A stretch of DNA of 64,000 nt from the NCBI RefSeq assembly GCF_019393635.1, contig NC_057861.1:155761544-155825543 (forward strand). Direction: 5' to 3'. A model generated the notes under the pieces. The model saw only the letters and a program-made list of their open reading frames with translations. It did no database searches and had not been told where the DNA came from. The translations under genes and the position numbers were made by a program. Of the stretch, positions 1 to 11,902 are shown in pieces. This DNA is from Dromiciops gliroides (taxonomy: Eukaryota; Chordata; Mammalia; Microbiotheria; Microbiotheriidae). The stretch's first letter is position 1. Each line of letters begins with the position of its first letter.

Positions 1-358
1 TCAGAAAATATAATGGTAGTTGGTAGTGTGAATTCGTGAAACTCTTTAAAAAATCAATAATACCCTTTTATAAAGCTATAAACAAAGATATAAGCAAAAA
101 ATCTCAAATGACAAAACATTTCTTTTAGAAGAAAGATCCTGAACTTACAAAAGTATTCAGCATATGCTTTGATTTATAAACAAATCTCTTGAATATTAAA
201 CACATTTATTGTTTACAATTTTAAATACTTGTCTTAAATGACCATTGTTTTCTTTTTAGCTGTTGTTGCTGTTATTGAAGTCATTAAGTCCAGTCAATTG
301 ATAATGAACACTTTTAAGTGGAAAGGATTTGAAGTCAACTTGCGTTTGAATCTGAACT
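1..358. other. AT-rich intergenic DNA, nothing recognised
   Basis: I see no gene, known repeat or structured element here. Confidence 0.5.
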
Positions 359-359
359 A

Positions 360-500
360 CACTAATTATTACCTGGTTAACCATGTACCTGTCACTTAAC
401 ATCTCTGGGCATCAGTTTCCTCATTTATAAAATGATAAGATTGAACTTGATGAATTCTAAAGTCCATTCAAGCTCTAAATCTATAACCCTATGTTCTTAT
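360..500 (+). repeat. MIR3-like CORE-SINE
   Basis: It has the CORE motifs (CACTTAACATCTCTGGGCATC, then CAGTTTCCTCATTTATAAAA) and an L3-type tail (about 450-490) resembling the tail of MIR3. It is diverged and 5' incomplete. Confidence 0.7.
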
Positions 501-3055
501 AATATTATTGGAGGTGTCATCCTTTCAAGCTTAAGTTTAAATCTAGGATCCTATGAGCTTTTTTTATACCTGACATTCTCTGCCAATTAGGGTCATGATT
601 AGGTACTAGGTAGGCGCCCTTTACTGACTCAAAATAACTAAGTACTTTAAACTAGACAAAGAAGTTGTCTAGAACTTCTGGCCTCCTGTTTTATAGTTTA
701 GGGTATAATTATAACTGTTGTTCCAAATTTTGTCTCTGAGGAAATAAATACCCTGAAGTACTTTCTGATTATTAGAAATTAAATTATGTCCCATGTACTT
801 TTAGTCTTGAGTAAGTTTGGGGGTTTTGTTTCACATGTATATTTAAATTAAAAAAAATTGTTTGAAAAATTAACTCAAGGTTGGCATATGTGCTTCCTCT
901 ATTAATAACTATTAAATTAATTAGGATATTCTATTCTTCAATTATTGTAGGTAATGCAAAATTTAACATATTGACAAAGACCTAAGGAAAATTCTATCTC
1001 ATTTTTTCACAATATATAATATATATATATATATACACACTATATGTGTGTGTATGTGTATGAATGTTTCCATTTGAAAAATAAGGACATTGAAGTATTT
1101 ATTATAATGCTTCAAAAGACCAATGATTGTTTATGTGTGTAAGTGTTTCATTCAATGACATCTTGAATTCCTTCCATGCTTTACTAGATAGATTTATAAC
1201 CTTCCACAATAATTACCTGGTGGCCATCCTTCTGGAATAAATAATCTTTGGTAATAAATATAGCAATTAATATTATTTAATTAGGAATAGTGGATTCTAA
1301 TGTGTGTATAGAAACTACAACCTATTACAAAGAATTCCTTATGAAAAAGAAGAGGTGTAAAAATGCATGTTTGAAGTCATGACTAGAAAAGGAGGTAGAA
1401 TAATCAAAGTATTGTATTGCTGTCCTAAAAATAGTGAACCAGAGGAACTCATCTATTATGGAAGGGCAGTATGTTGTATAAGCCCTTTATGAAACATTTA
1501 TTTAGAAAATCATGGTATAAATCATGGAGAAAATGTGGAAGGATTGTAATTTATACATATAGCATTGTTGGGGAATAATATTTCATTCTGGATATATTTT
1601 TCATAATCTTCTATTGTAAATATCAAAGGCTTTGTGGGATTTACTAAAAGTCCTTTGATAAAGATATTTACTATTGTCATTATAAGATAATAAGCTGTTT
1701 AAATTAGACACTGCTCCTTTTCAGCAAGTATTGGATATCTTAACTTTTCCTTTCTTTTTTTGTTAGGGAAAATACATTTGTTTCTTTGACTAACTGGAAA
1801 AACCTACGAGCAAGAAATTCAGAAATATCTTATTTTCTTTCGTATTAAAAAAACAACAACATGGATACTAAGACTTTAGACAAAACTTCCCATCATATAC
1901 AAATATATCATTTGCCTATGTCATGCCTTTCAAGGTTTTCTGCGTAATCTAACTTACAGAATTTCTTAAGACAGATTTTACAGGATGCTTTTATTAGTTA
2001 GGGGAACATTTCAATTTGCTGTGTCTGGAGCAACTTTTATATAGGTAGTACTTTTGTAGACACTATAGAAAACAAATGGAATGTGAAAAGAAAGTGGTAT
2101 GCAAGATGACTTTGACTTATTGAACAATTGAATATAGTGAATAAACTGAAGGAAAAATTTAAAAAATATGATTTTTAAGTTTTGAGTTTGCTTACTTAGT
2201 GACAGGGTTCAAAGCCAACCACTCTACACGTAGTAAGGTTTTATCTGATAGTCTCAATGTGTAGCCAATGTTCTACCCAAGGTCATAACTTTCTTTAATC
2301 ATTGCTTATTAGTTCTCATTTTGATTTTAAGTAGTCTAGCGTTGATTTTGTGCTGACATTTCCTCATAAATTAATTGAAATTAGCAATATCTCTTTTAAA
2401 TTAATTAATTCTGGTCCTTCCACCTCAGTTGGTAGGTAAATTACAAACAAGTCATTTAAAGAAACCAGAGAAACCCTCTTTTGCCACAAGTTTTTTTCTG
2501 TTCTCTCTCTCCCTTTATCAAACAACAATGAATTAGGCTTAATTAGAAATCAATATAATTGGTTATAGAAGTTATTTACAATCTAATAAACAATATAAAC
2601 ATGTATTTATATATTTCAACAATGTACCACACCTGAAAAGATCACATCAAGAATAATTTCTAACCATTACCTACAACTGTTAAATTAATCTTAACCTTTT
2701 AAATAAAGCTCTACCATACAGTTTTGGCAGTTAACTATCTCTTCTCCAGAATTATCTTAATAATATTTATTCCCAAGATGAGAATCAATTCACTCAATGT
2801 CCCAGGAAATAAGTTTTCAAACTTTTTGTTTTGTGTTCAGCTTCTCTAGAATGAGAGTCCAGTTGCTAGTATTTTTTTCTTACATATTTCTCGCAGGTAA
2901 CTATTAAATTGTTTACAACTCAACATCCTCTTCTGTCTTAAAGATACAGTAACATTCTCCATAGTAACTGTTGGAGGGCTCCAGAAGCTGGTGTTATAGT
3001 ATATATAGTGGGAAGAGTAAAAGAGAATTCAAAGGTTTTGGGCTTGCATGATCAG
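501..3055. other. AT-rich intergenic DNA with little recognisable
   Basis: A TA/CA/TG microsatellite lies at about 1013-1065. Otherwise I recognise no gene or repeat; short open frames are chance. Confidence 0.5.
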
Positions 3056-3430
3056 TAACATATGGTTTCTATTAGCAGACATAGGAAGTTGACTGGGAAG
3101 GAAAAGGAGACACTGAAGAAGAAGCCTATAAGTTTGGTTTTGAACATAATAGTGATTCAGTTGACAGCAGCATGTGTGTAGTTAGAATTCTGGAACTGGT
3201 AGCCATGAGTCAACATACAGATTTGGGAAGTTATTAGCATAGCATTGGCACTTGAAATCATGAGAATATTCCTGACTCATGGTTAAAAGAAAGGAGCTTT
3301 GTAAAGCAGAGGATGTAAAGGTAGAATGGCCGAAGCCCAAGGAGGACCTTAGGCATCACCTATAATTATGGATTTAGATGAGGAAGTTAAGGCAGTGACA
3401 AAGGCAGCAAAGCAATAGTAAGGAAATCCT
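3056..3430 (+). repeat. Diverged L2-like fragment
   Basis: Purine-rich text resembling the 5'/middle part of L2 (about 3130-3360), in the same style as the clearer copies at 25.8-26.4 and 52.0-52.5 kb. Weak match, judged by eye. Confidence 0.35.
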
Positions 3431-4072
3431 TATAGAAGGAATTACAGACATTTCAATATCTTCTAAAGCACCTCATTTATTTCCATATAAAGAATAGGTG
3501 CCCCTTAAACATTGTTAATACATTCACTAAGATACAGAAAAACTCTTGGAAAAAGCATTCATTCTAAGCACTGGGATTCCATTTTAAAGTAACTATTGCT
3601 CAGTTCAATAAATGTTATTCCCATTTGTGGCTGGTTAGCTCACTTGTCTAGGGCATAGTACTAAACAGGTCAAGGTAGTCAGATCAATTTTATATACCCC
3701 AATAATTATATTAATTATGCACAAACCCTGAATAGCCATCTTACATATGCATGCCATTGGTGACCAAGGATAGAGAAATGGTGGAAGGTATTTTTACATG
3801 GAAAGGAAAGGACTTTGAATGGCATGCCAGTAGACTGAAAAAGGTTTCACTACCTTTCATAGGTTCCTAACTTAATTTGCAGGTAGTGCCTACTCAGTAA
3901 TAAACTTTGCTCAAGGAATTTTATCATGCATTACTTAAAATTATTTTATTTCATCCAGTCATAATAATTTGTACAAATTATGTATCAGATGCTTTAGAGG
4001 TTTTTTTTAATATATTCTCCTCCATCCTTCTTAACTATATGCAATATTTTATTTGGTTCCCATTTACTATCA
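3431..4072. other. Unclassified AT-rich DNA
   Basis: No gene or convincing repeat is seen, apart from a possible short L2-type scrap near 3600. Confidence 0.4.
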
Positions 4073-4089
4073 CTAGAAGCTATTATTTA

Positions 4090-4234
4090 TTCTGGGGGAG
4101 GGTTGGAGCAATGAGGGTTAAGTGAGTTTCCCAGGGTCACACAGCTAGTGTCAAGTGTGTGAGGCTGGATTTGAACTTAGGTCCTCCTGAATCCAGGGCT
4201 GGTGCTTTTTTCCACTGTTCCACCTAGCTGCCCC
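4090..4234 (-). repeat. WSINE1-like poly-A SINE, copy 1 of a tandem pair
   Basis: Reverse complement of the tRNA-headed SINE: head at 4234 (CCTAGCTGCCCC on +), CORE TTAAGTGAGTTTCCCAGGGT. It lies between CTAGAAGCTATTATTT at 4073-4088 and again at 4235-4250, a 16-bp target-site duplication. Confidence 0.9.
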
Positions 4235-4255
4235 CTAGAAGCTATTATTTTTAAA

Positions 4256-4404
4256 TTTTTTTTTTTTTGCTGAGGCAATTGAGGTTAAGTGACTTGCTCA
4301 GGGTCACACAGCTAGTAAGTGTTTAGTGTCTGAGGACAAATTTGAACTCAGGTACTCTTGACTCCAGGGCCAGTGCTCTATCCACTGCGCCACCTAGCTG
4401 CCCC
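4256..4404 (-). repeat. WSINE1-like poly-A SINE, copy 2 of a tandem pair
   Basis: Same family and orientation as its neighbour, with a poly-T start and head at 4404. It is flanked by AGAAGCTATTATTTTTAAA at 4237-4255 and 4405-4423, so it re-used a target that the first SINE had already duplicated. Confidence 0.9.
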
Positions 4405-4574
4405 AGAAGCTATTATTTTTAAAGGAAGACACACACATGTGTGTATATACCTATATGTGTGTATGATTATATCTGATATATACTATTTTATTCCATGCCA
4501 TTTCTGTACTTTAGGTTTTTTCTACAACTTGAAAAAAATTGTATACATTTATATTTCTACAGATATAAAGTACC

Positions 4575-4745
4575 TTAGAGGCCATCTATGGTAGTATACC
4601 CTTCTTACTTTACAGATTATAAAATTAACATTCAAAGATTGGTCCCTAATTTGCCCTCAGTCATACTGGTACTAAGTCTCAGGGGAGAAAATTTGAATTT
4701 AGATCCTTTCATTCTAGAACTTATGTTTGTTCCATCATAATTCAA
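4575..4745 (-). repeat. MIR3-like CORE-SINE, minus
   Basis: The order CCTTAGAGGCCATCTATGGT, then TTTACAGATTATAAAATTAA, then a degenerate CORE is an old minus-strand copy with an L3-type tail. Confidence 0.55.
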
Positions 4746-4759
4746 TTTGGGAACAGAGA

Positions 4760-4935
4760 TGAAGTCCATAACAAAAAGGATGGCCAGGCATAGGATCTTC
4801 ATTCAAGTTCTAGTTTTGCCATTTTCCTCTTGTTTGACTGACTATAAACAAGGCCTCTCTGGGCCTCAGTATCCTTAACTATAAAATGTAGATGCTAGAT
4901 TCAGTGACTAAAAGTTCTTTTCCATCTCTGGATAC
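4760..4935 (+). repeat. MIR3-like CORE-SINE, plus
   Basis: Contains CTCTCTGGGCCTCAGTATCC, a short ACTATAAAATG block and an L3-type tail (about 4890-4930). It lies head to head with the preceding minus copy. Confidence 0.6.
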
Positions 4936-5584
4936 ATAATCTTATAATTTTTGTTACTGCATTAAAGTTAAAGAAAATAGTCTCCTGTAATCTTTAAATT
5001 ACTCTGAATAGTAAAACAACTCAGTCCTGAAGAAACTTAAAAAAATACTTGGATAATCAGCTAAGAAAACTCACACTCCTATGGGATTAGGACAGGAATT
5101 TCCAATCTCTGAGTCCTAAAAAAAGAAAGATGTGTAGGAAATAAGAGTTGAATAACAAATACCTAACAAAGACTACTGATTGCATCTCCACAAGCCCACA
5201 GCTGGGGCCAAATGGCAAATTGGCTGCTTCAAATTCATTGTAAGAACACCACTAAATTTGAGCTATAACCACTTAGGAAGACTGTGGCTTTTAAATGTTG
5301 AGTGCTACAAATACCTTAAGAATTGAGGCTTCTCCAAACAATGAACCTCTATAGAGACTTGATCATATACAAGAGTAGAATTAATTCATTTGTAATTTCC
5401 ATGGGATTTAATGATAATGATAAATAGTTTCACTAATCTGAATCTATCTGTTGGTTTTAGGATTTTTCACTTTTGATAGAAACTTATTCTTAACATTTTG
5501 TATTGTTAGAAAAACTCTTTTAAAATGATAGTAAGATATCCAATAGTCACAAAGCCTATATCCTGAATTGGCAATGTGGCTGTG
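4936..5584. other. Unclassified AT-rich DNA
   Basis: Nothing recognisable between the MIR3-like copy and the next SINE. Confidence 0.4.
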
Positions 5585-5839
5585 GTTCAGTTGTTTTCAG
5601 TTGTGTCTGACTCTGCCTGACCCCATTTGGGGCTTTTGTTTTTGTTTTGTGGCAAAGATTCTTGAGTGGTTTGCCAATTCCTTTTCCATCTCATTTTACC
5701 TATGAGGAAACTGAGGCAAACAAGGATAAGTGACTATGCTCAGGGTCACACTGCTAGTATCTGTGGCCAGATTTGAACTCAGGAAGATGAGTCTTCATGA
5801 TTCCAAGACACTCCATTTACTGCACCATATAGCTGCCCT
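5585..5839 (-). repeat. BovB-tailed marsupial SINE, full length, minus
   Basis: Reading +, it opens with the RTE/BovB-type tail (GTTCAGTTG, TGACCCCATTTGGGG, GGTTTGCCAATTCC). It continues with the CORE and ends at the tRNA-derived head (CATATAGCTGCCC at about 5826-5838). The tail type implies mobilisation by a BovB-clade LINE. Confidence 0.85.
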
Positions 5840-5864
5840 GTTGTGCCACCTCTAGACAAAAAGA

Positions 5865-6040
5865 CATTTGACTTTTATTATCTGCCAGCATTCAATGCCC
5901 TCATTTTATAGATTAGGAAACTGATTCCCAGAAAGGTCAAATATCTTGATTAAAGCCATACAGCTAGGTAATATCAGAACTAGAAGAATGAACAGAGGTT
6001 TCATGATTCCAAGCCTAGTGCTTGTAACAATTGGAGTGAT
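5865..6040 (-). repeat. MIR-like CORE-SINE fragment, minus
   Basis: Degenerate CORE: TTATAGATTAGGAAACTGA followed by CCATACAGCTAGGTAATATC. It is immediately followed by an LTR. Confidence 0.55.
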
Positions 6041-6046
6041 GCAACC

Positions 6047-6395
6047 TGTTGGAGAGTTACTGTAGGAAAGCTCTGCCACGAGGAGAAGGCATCTGAAGGA
6101 AAGCCATGTGGCTTGGGAGGTCAGTTCCTTGGCGTCAGGAAATGATATTTGATGTTTCTGGTTTAGACAGGAGGCTTGTGGGACTAAGAAGGGGTGAGGT
6201 TTTCTCTCTTTTCTTCAGGACTCTCGTGGAGAGTGGAGCAAAAATGCTGGCTCCCTGAGATAGATAGATGTAGGCATCTAGGCCTCTTTCTCTCTCTTCA
6301 CCAAATTCTTATGCTCCTTAATAAATGGTTAAAAATCTAAAACTTTTGCTCAAGCTTCTATTTTATTGGCGACCACTCATTAGATATTTTAGACA
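6047..6395 (+). repeat. Endogenous retrovirus-type LTR, probably solo
   Basis: About 349 bases beginning TGTTGGAGAG and ending TTTTAGACA, so TG...CA. A polyadenylation signal AATAAA at 6320-6325 is followed by a TTGGCGACCAC motif. No gag, pol or env reading is present on either side, so this is probably a solo LTR. I recall it as a common marsupial LTR type but cannot name the family. No clean short target duplication was found, so the right edge is uncertain. Confidence 0.65.
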
Positions 6396-6434
6396 GTATA
6401 GCTAGATAGCAAATTTACGTGTTCTTCCTAAGTC

Positions 6435-6620
6435 TAGAGGCAGCATTGTTCAGTGGAGAGGACATGGAATTTGGAGCTTGGGTCTCACTTCTGCTATTTG
6501 TTATAATTTTTATGACTTTGGGCAAGTCATTTATCCTTTCGGTACCTCATTTTCTTCATCTGTAAAATAAGAGGTTGGATATGCTTCCAGGTCTGAACCT
6601 GAAGTTTGAGTGATGATTGA
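6435..6620 (+). repeat. MIR3-like CORE-SINE
   Basis: GGCAAGTCATTTATCCTTTC, then CATTTTCTTCATCTGTAAAA, then a tail with GGTTGGATATGCTTCCAGGT. Confidence 0.75.
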
Positions 6621-6939
6621 CCATCCCTAACCCAAATTGAAAGTAGGCATTTTTTTTTTACTTTAAACGAGTCTAAAGTCTATAGGGTTCCTATCACTAT
6701 CTCACTATGCCTTATCCATAAGTTTATACAAATTTAGGACTGGAAGAGATATCATAAAGTTTTTCTAACTTCCTTGGCAGTCGGGTAAATCCTATGGACC
6801 CCTTTTGAGAATATTTTAAAGGCATAAATTAAAACACGTCGGGCTGCAAAGAGAACCAATTACCTTGAAATAATTACCTCCCTCTCTCCCCTCCTTCCCC
6901 TTCTTCCCCCACACCCCTTCTCCCAGTTTCTCTCTCTGT

Positions 6940-6983
6940 CCTCTCTTTCTGTCTCTCTGTGTGTGTCTCTGTGTTTCTCTGTC

Positions 6984-7054
<71 letters not shown>

Positions 7055-7072
7055 GTCTATCTCTATCTCTCA
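6940..7072. repeat. (CT)n microsatellite with TG-rich edge
   Basis: A long CT/TC run (uninterrupted at about 6992-7051) with TCTGTG variants upstream. The minus-strand Arg/Glu open frame across it is a repeat artefact. Confidence 0.95.
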
Positions 7073-7290
7073 GTGGACATAGCAAGACCTGAGTTCCAAT
7101 CCATTTTCAGGCCTCTACTAGTCATGGGATGTTAGGCAAATCATTAAACCTCTGATTCAGAGTCCTCATTAGTAAAATGAAGATAACAATAGCACCTACC
7201 TCCCAGGGTTGATATGAGGATCAAATGAGTTAAAGTATTTAGCACAGTTCTGGGCACATAAAAGGAGATTAATAAATCATTTTCCCTTCC
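7073..7290 (+). repeat. MIR CORE-SINE with L2-type tail
   Basis: CCTGAGTTCCAATCC head region, a CORE with AATCATTAAACCTCTG, then TCAAATGAGTTAAAGTATTT and AGCACAGTTCTGGGCACATA. Nearly full length. Confidence 0.75.
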
Positions 7291-7324
7291 ATCTCTTCAT
7301 GTTCATAGACACCAGGTTAAAAGC

Positions 7325-7455
7325 CCATCATTTATTCCATCCTTTTACTTCTACAAATGAAGTAACTGAGATGGACAGAAACCAAGTGACTTAATTATAC
7401 AGCTAATAAGTAGCAATGCTGAAACTAGTATTCAGGGATCCCAACTCTTTTAGTT
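7325..7455 (-). repeat. MIR fragment, minus
   Basis: ACAAATGAAGTAACTGAGAT then AAGTGACTTAATTATACAGC is an old reverse CORE. Confidence 0.5.
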
Positions 7456-7784
7456 AAGTAGTTCAAGGCTTTTTCTGTTACAAGGACTATATTATGGTAT
7501 TTCTGAACCCACGTATCAAAGCCATATGAAGTCTTTGTATCAGATTCCTTTTTTATATCCTTTTTGTATCCTTTTTTATTGCCAAATTTCTTTTTTAGTT
7601 TTCAAGACAGGGATTTTACTTTCATTGCAGCTTCTCTCTACTGGTAAACTCACTTCTTTTGAATCTTTAAGTAAAACTTGGAATTAGGGTCAAAATTGTA
7701 TTTTTCACAATTCTTTTTCTATTACACTCTTCATGAATTGATCCCTAACAACCAACAGGAGATAAATCAAAGTTATGGTTTTTT

Positions 7785-7850
7785 GTTGTTGTTTAGTAGT
7801 TTCAGTTGTGTCCAACTTTTTGTGACCCCATTTGGGGTTTTCTTTGCATC
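7785..7850 (-). repeat. BovB-tailed SINE tail fragment, minus
   Basis: GTTGTTGTTTAGTAGTTTC and TGTGACCCCATTTGGGG match the tail of the full-length copy at 5585. The rest of the SINE is missing. Confidence 0.65.
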
Positions 7851-7941
7851 TCAATTCAGCTAATTGGAAGTACCATAGTGTTCTTGCTGAGGTTCCTATC
7901 TCCACTAGAAGTTGTAATGTCAAAACCATTGAAATCACTAG

Positions 7942-8021
7942 AAGACACACACACACACATACATATACACACATATACATATACATATACATACATATAC
8001 ACTCATATATACACACATAAT

Positions 8022-8053
<32 letters not shown>

Positions 8054-8054
8054 T
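7942..8054. repeat. CA/TA compound microsatellite
   Basis: CACACA, CATATA and TATATA runs. The His/Thr/Ile-rich open frames over it are spurious. Confidence 0.95.
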
Positions 8055-8570
8055 TGCCAATTTTAAATATTTATTACTTCCTGCCCTAATTGCCTAACAA
8101 AAGTAACAGTGTATTTCATATGGATAGTACTTTCACCTTTTCTTTAAAAAAAATGCTGAACCTCATAGTAATGAACAAACAATGTTTCAGTACACAAAAG
8201 ACCAAAAGAGGATTGTAGGTGGCACCTTGAACTTACGTTTCATACAGGCTTTAAGGGTATATTAAACTGAATACAATAATAACTAAATTGTCCTATTCTG
8301 GTGTCGCCTTCTGAACTTTTTCATTTTCTTTTATGTAGTTCTTAAGTATTTTGTTAATTTTTTTCATTGTTTCCATCATTGTTACTGTTACCATCCCTTC
8401 CCCCCAAACAGAAGCCCTCCCTTGTTTAAGGGGGGAAATAGTTGTTTGTAGGGCATCAACCAAAACAGTTCAACACACTGGCCTTTCTGAAAGTATATAT
8501 TCTGCAGTTCTAGACCAACACCAACTTTGATCTCTTTTCAAAGTGTTCTCACACCCATCATTTCATTTCA
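8055..8570. other. Unclassified AT-rich DNA
   Basis: No gene or repeat recognised. Confidence 0.4.
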
Positions 8571-8571
8571 T

Positions 8572-8735
8572 TAGAGAGGCAATGTGGTTTAGTGGAATGA
8601 TCCTTGGATTTATCGCCAAGAACGTTTGGCTGAATGAATATGTGATCTGGGCAAATCACTAAACCTCTCTGAACTTTAATTTCCTCATCTGGAAAAGAAA
8701 GGTGAGACTAAATGAATTCTAAAATCTTGGCCAGT
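8572..8735 (+). repeat. MIR3-like CORE-SINE
   Basis: GAGGCAATGTGGTTTAGTGG head, GGGCAAATCACTAAACCTCT CORE and an L3-like tail. Confidence 0.75.
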
Positions 8736-8959
8736 GCTAATATTATCCTCAAAATAACACCAAAAATTAGTTGTGGGAAACTGAGTATTGCGCAATGCCT
8801 TGTTCAAGTCTGTGTTCAAATCTAAGTATGAATGAGAGGAGGAGGGGGTTGTAAATTTCTATGATTTTCAAGGTTTTTTTTTTTTAAGTAGAGATAGGCT
8901 AAAGTACTGGTTATGCAATTCTAAACATGGAAGGGATTTTTGAGGTCTGCTTTTATCAT

Positions 8960-9150
8960 TCAACCCCCAGTATGGTAGTAAGGTGCTGGATTTAGAGTTG
9001 GACGACCTAGCTTTGAATTCTGACTCTACAACTAACTGGGTGTTTTAATTTGGGCAAGTCATTTCCTTCTTTCGCCCTCAATTTCTTTTTTAGAAAATAA
9101 AAAGTTTTCACTAGATGGTCATTAAAGTTTCTACTGGTTCTATATTTGTG
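8960..9150 (+). repeat. MIR3-like CORE-SINE
   Basis: TTGAATTCTGACTCTACAAC, TTTGGGCAAGTCATTTCCTT and the tail TCACTAGATGGTCATTAAAG. Confidence 0.7.
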
Positions 9151-9399
9151 ACACTTTTTTTAAGTTTATACATGATTTTATTGACTATTTCCATATGAAG
9201 TCTTTCATAGTTTTATCTTTAACTTTTTGCATTATATATGTAGATATGCATGTATAATCTACATAAACATACCCTGTAACAAATACACACTGAAACTAAG
9301 GACTAAATCAGAAAACTACAAGACTGTTCCGACAATCATGAGAAATATCTAATCACTCAATTAGGCCTGCTGTGCCTGTTTGATGTCTATTGCATGGGA

Positions 9400-9560
9400 A
9401 GCTCCTTCTTTTCCACAGCTACAATCCTAGTGCCGGCCTTTATCTCTTCATATTTGGATATAAGCCACAGACTATTTGCTTTCTCCCTTCCTCCAGCTCT
9501 TCCATTTAGTCCTATGGAAAACTTGCAGGATAATCTTTCTCATCTAATTTCTCTCCCCCT
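9400..9560 (+). repeat. Possible L2 fragment
   Basis: Pyrimidine-rich text resembling the L2 region that encodes the end of the reverse transcriptase. Weak match; the open frame at 9394-9738 has no recognisable protein. Confidence 0.3.
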
Positions 9561-10369
9561 ACTTCTAGGTGAGAGTGTTTTAACTTTTCTTGTGGAGATA
9601 GAGATTGGGACTAGACTTGTTATTACATTTGAAATAATGGACTCTCAGATGAGAATAAACCCACTACCAATGCAGGTCAGTACCTTTTCTGTAATTTATA
9701 GGCTTAGAGAGTTGCCTAAGAGCTGTGGGAGGTTGTGACAACTTCTGATCCCACAAGCAGTATGTGGTTGAGGTGAGGCAGGTCTTCCCTAATTCCTTAA
9801 TTCATCATTCAAAGCCCTATCCCAAGTGATTCCTCCTTACCTATATCAAATCAACTTTCTCTAATATGTATTATATGATCCAAATATTCTTTTCATACTA
9901 ACTCCTGAAAAAAAAGAAATCACTGTGGATTTGGAGAAGTGGGCAGCAACCGCATAGAAAACCCTGGAAAGGGGGGAGGGGAGCAAGGGCTACAATTATC
10001 AGAGAGGTGGGGGGAGGTGTTAGAGGTGTGGGAAACTTTCAGCCGAGACACAAAGAAGGGAACAGACAAGCACTCAGTAAATGCTCATTTACTATGACTC
10101 AATATGTAGGAGACAATTATCTTGGGTCACATATTACATGAGATATCCATATTATTGCCTGTGGTTACTGCTTGAGAAAACAAAACTATAGTGGTTCTAC
10201 CTAACTTCTTTCCTATTAAGGTACAAGTGACAACAACCCAACACAATTCTTAAGTGAAGCATTTAAAAATGAGAATTGCATGCTACCCAACAAACATTCC
10301 TTTGCCTTTTGTTTTTCACTGTTATCAGTTGTCTGAATGTCTTCCCCTGAGTTCTACCCCGTTCATGCT
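9561..10369. other. Unclassified DNA upstream of MMP16
   Basis: No gene recognised; a G-rich patch lies at about 9970-10020. Confidence 0.4.
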
Positions 10370-10405
10370 CTTGTAGAGTAAAAGTCACTTGTAGAGTAAA
10401 AGTCG
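10370..10405 (+). repeat. 18-bp tandem duplication
   Basis: The unit CTTGTAGAGTAAAAGTCA at 10370-10387 is repeated at 10388-10405 with only the last base changed. It looks like a recent small duplication upstream of the promoter block. Confidence 0.9.
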
Positions 10406-11084
<679 letters not shown>

Positions 11085-11583
11085 GGCTATGGGGCTATGG
11101 GGTGGGGACTTTGGAGGTGAGCTGTCTTTGCCATAGTTCCTGCTTTCTCACATCACCCCAGCCTGGTCTGACACCCCTTAACATCGTGCCCCAGGACCTC
11201 CTCACTGGTCTTCCCTCTCCCTGCGCCTCTTGGGGGTGGGGCAGGGTAATTCAAGGCCATATTTAGGGAGCCAACAAAGTTTCCGAGCCACGTTGCTCCC
11301 TCCTGTTCTCCAAACCTGCGCTGCCCAGGCGCCAGACCGGAGCCCCAAATTCCGCTAGTCCCTAAGCTTCCAGTATAGACTATTACCAGAGACAACGGGC
11401 TTTTTCTAGCACAAAGTCTAGGTCTCCCTCGACCCCCACCCCATCACCACCCCCACAGCCACCAAGGCATCTTTAGCTCCACGGGCGCAAGGCGTGGGAG
11501 GGAAGCACTTGTTCCCGGGTGCAGAGAGAGGATGAACGTGATAAAAGGGCAAAAGGTCCACATGAGGAGGAGGATGGCAAAGG

Positions 11584-11606
11584 GACCCGCCCGATGGGGG
11601 TGGGCG
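11584..11606. promoter_or_regulatory. Paired GC-box / Sp1-KLF-like sites
   Basis: CCCGCCC lies at about 11586-11592 (a GC box on the minus strand), closely followed by GGGGGTGGGCG at 11596-11606 on the plus strand. Their position about 1 kb upstream of the ATG inside the GC-rich block fits a promoter role. Binding is inferred only. Confidence 0.4.
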
Positions 11607-11751
11607 ATTGTTGAATCTATTCTCGCCTGTTCCTTTACAGTAAGAGAGGTACAGTAGCGGTGCAGCCTTTTAAGGGCGGTCTCCTTTAAGACGTGCGCGT
11701 GTGCATGTGTGTTGGTGTATGTATGTATATGTGTGTGTGTGCAGGAGAAGC

Positions 11752-11803
11752 GAGGAGAGAGGGAGAGAGAGAGGGAGAGAGGGAGAGGGAAAGAGGGGGG
11801 GGG

Positions 11804-11851
<48 letters not shown>
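11752..11851 (+). repeat. 100-base pure-purine tract (GA/GGGA)
   Basis: Every base on the + strand here is A or G. It starts with GGGAGA units, passes a run of nine G, then becomes a regular GA repeat. Such tracts with mirror symmetry can form intramolecular triplex (H-DNA), and the G runs can form quadruplexes. It lies at or just upstream of the likely transcription start of MMP16. Confidence 0.9.
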
Positions 11852-11854
<3 letters not shown>

Positions 11855-11889
11855 ACTGACTGACTCCGTGCTCCGTGGAAGGAGGAGTT

Positions 11890-11895
11890 ATGTAG
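11890..11895 (+). promoter_or_regulatory. Possible start-stop upstream element (ATGTAG)
   Basis: An ATG immediately followed by TAG, with G at -3, lies 710 bases before the MMP16 start. If transcribed it would be a minimal uORF of the start-stop type, which is known in other genes to hold ribosomes on leaders. Whether it is inside the mRNA is unknown. Confidence 0.3.
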
Positions 11896-11902
11896 ATTAC
11901 GG

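Noticed and set aside
6816..7085. Arg/Glu repeat protein on the minus strand
   Set aside because: Pure translation of a CT microsatellite.
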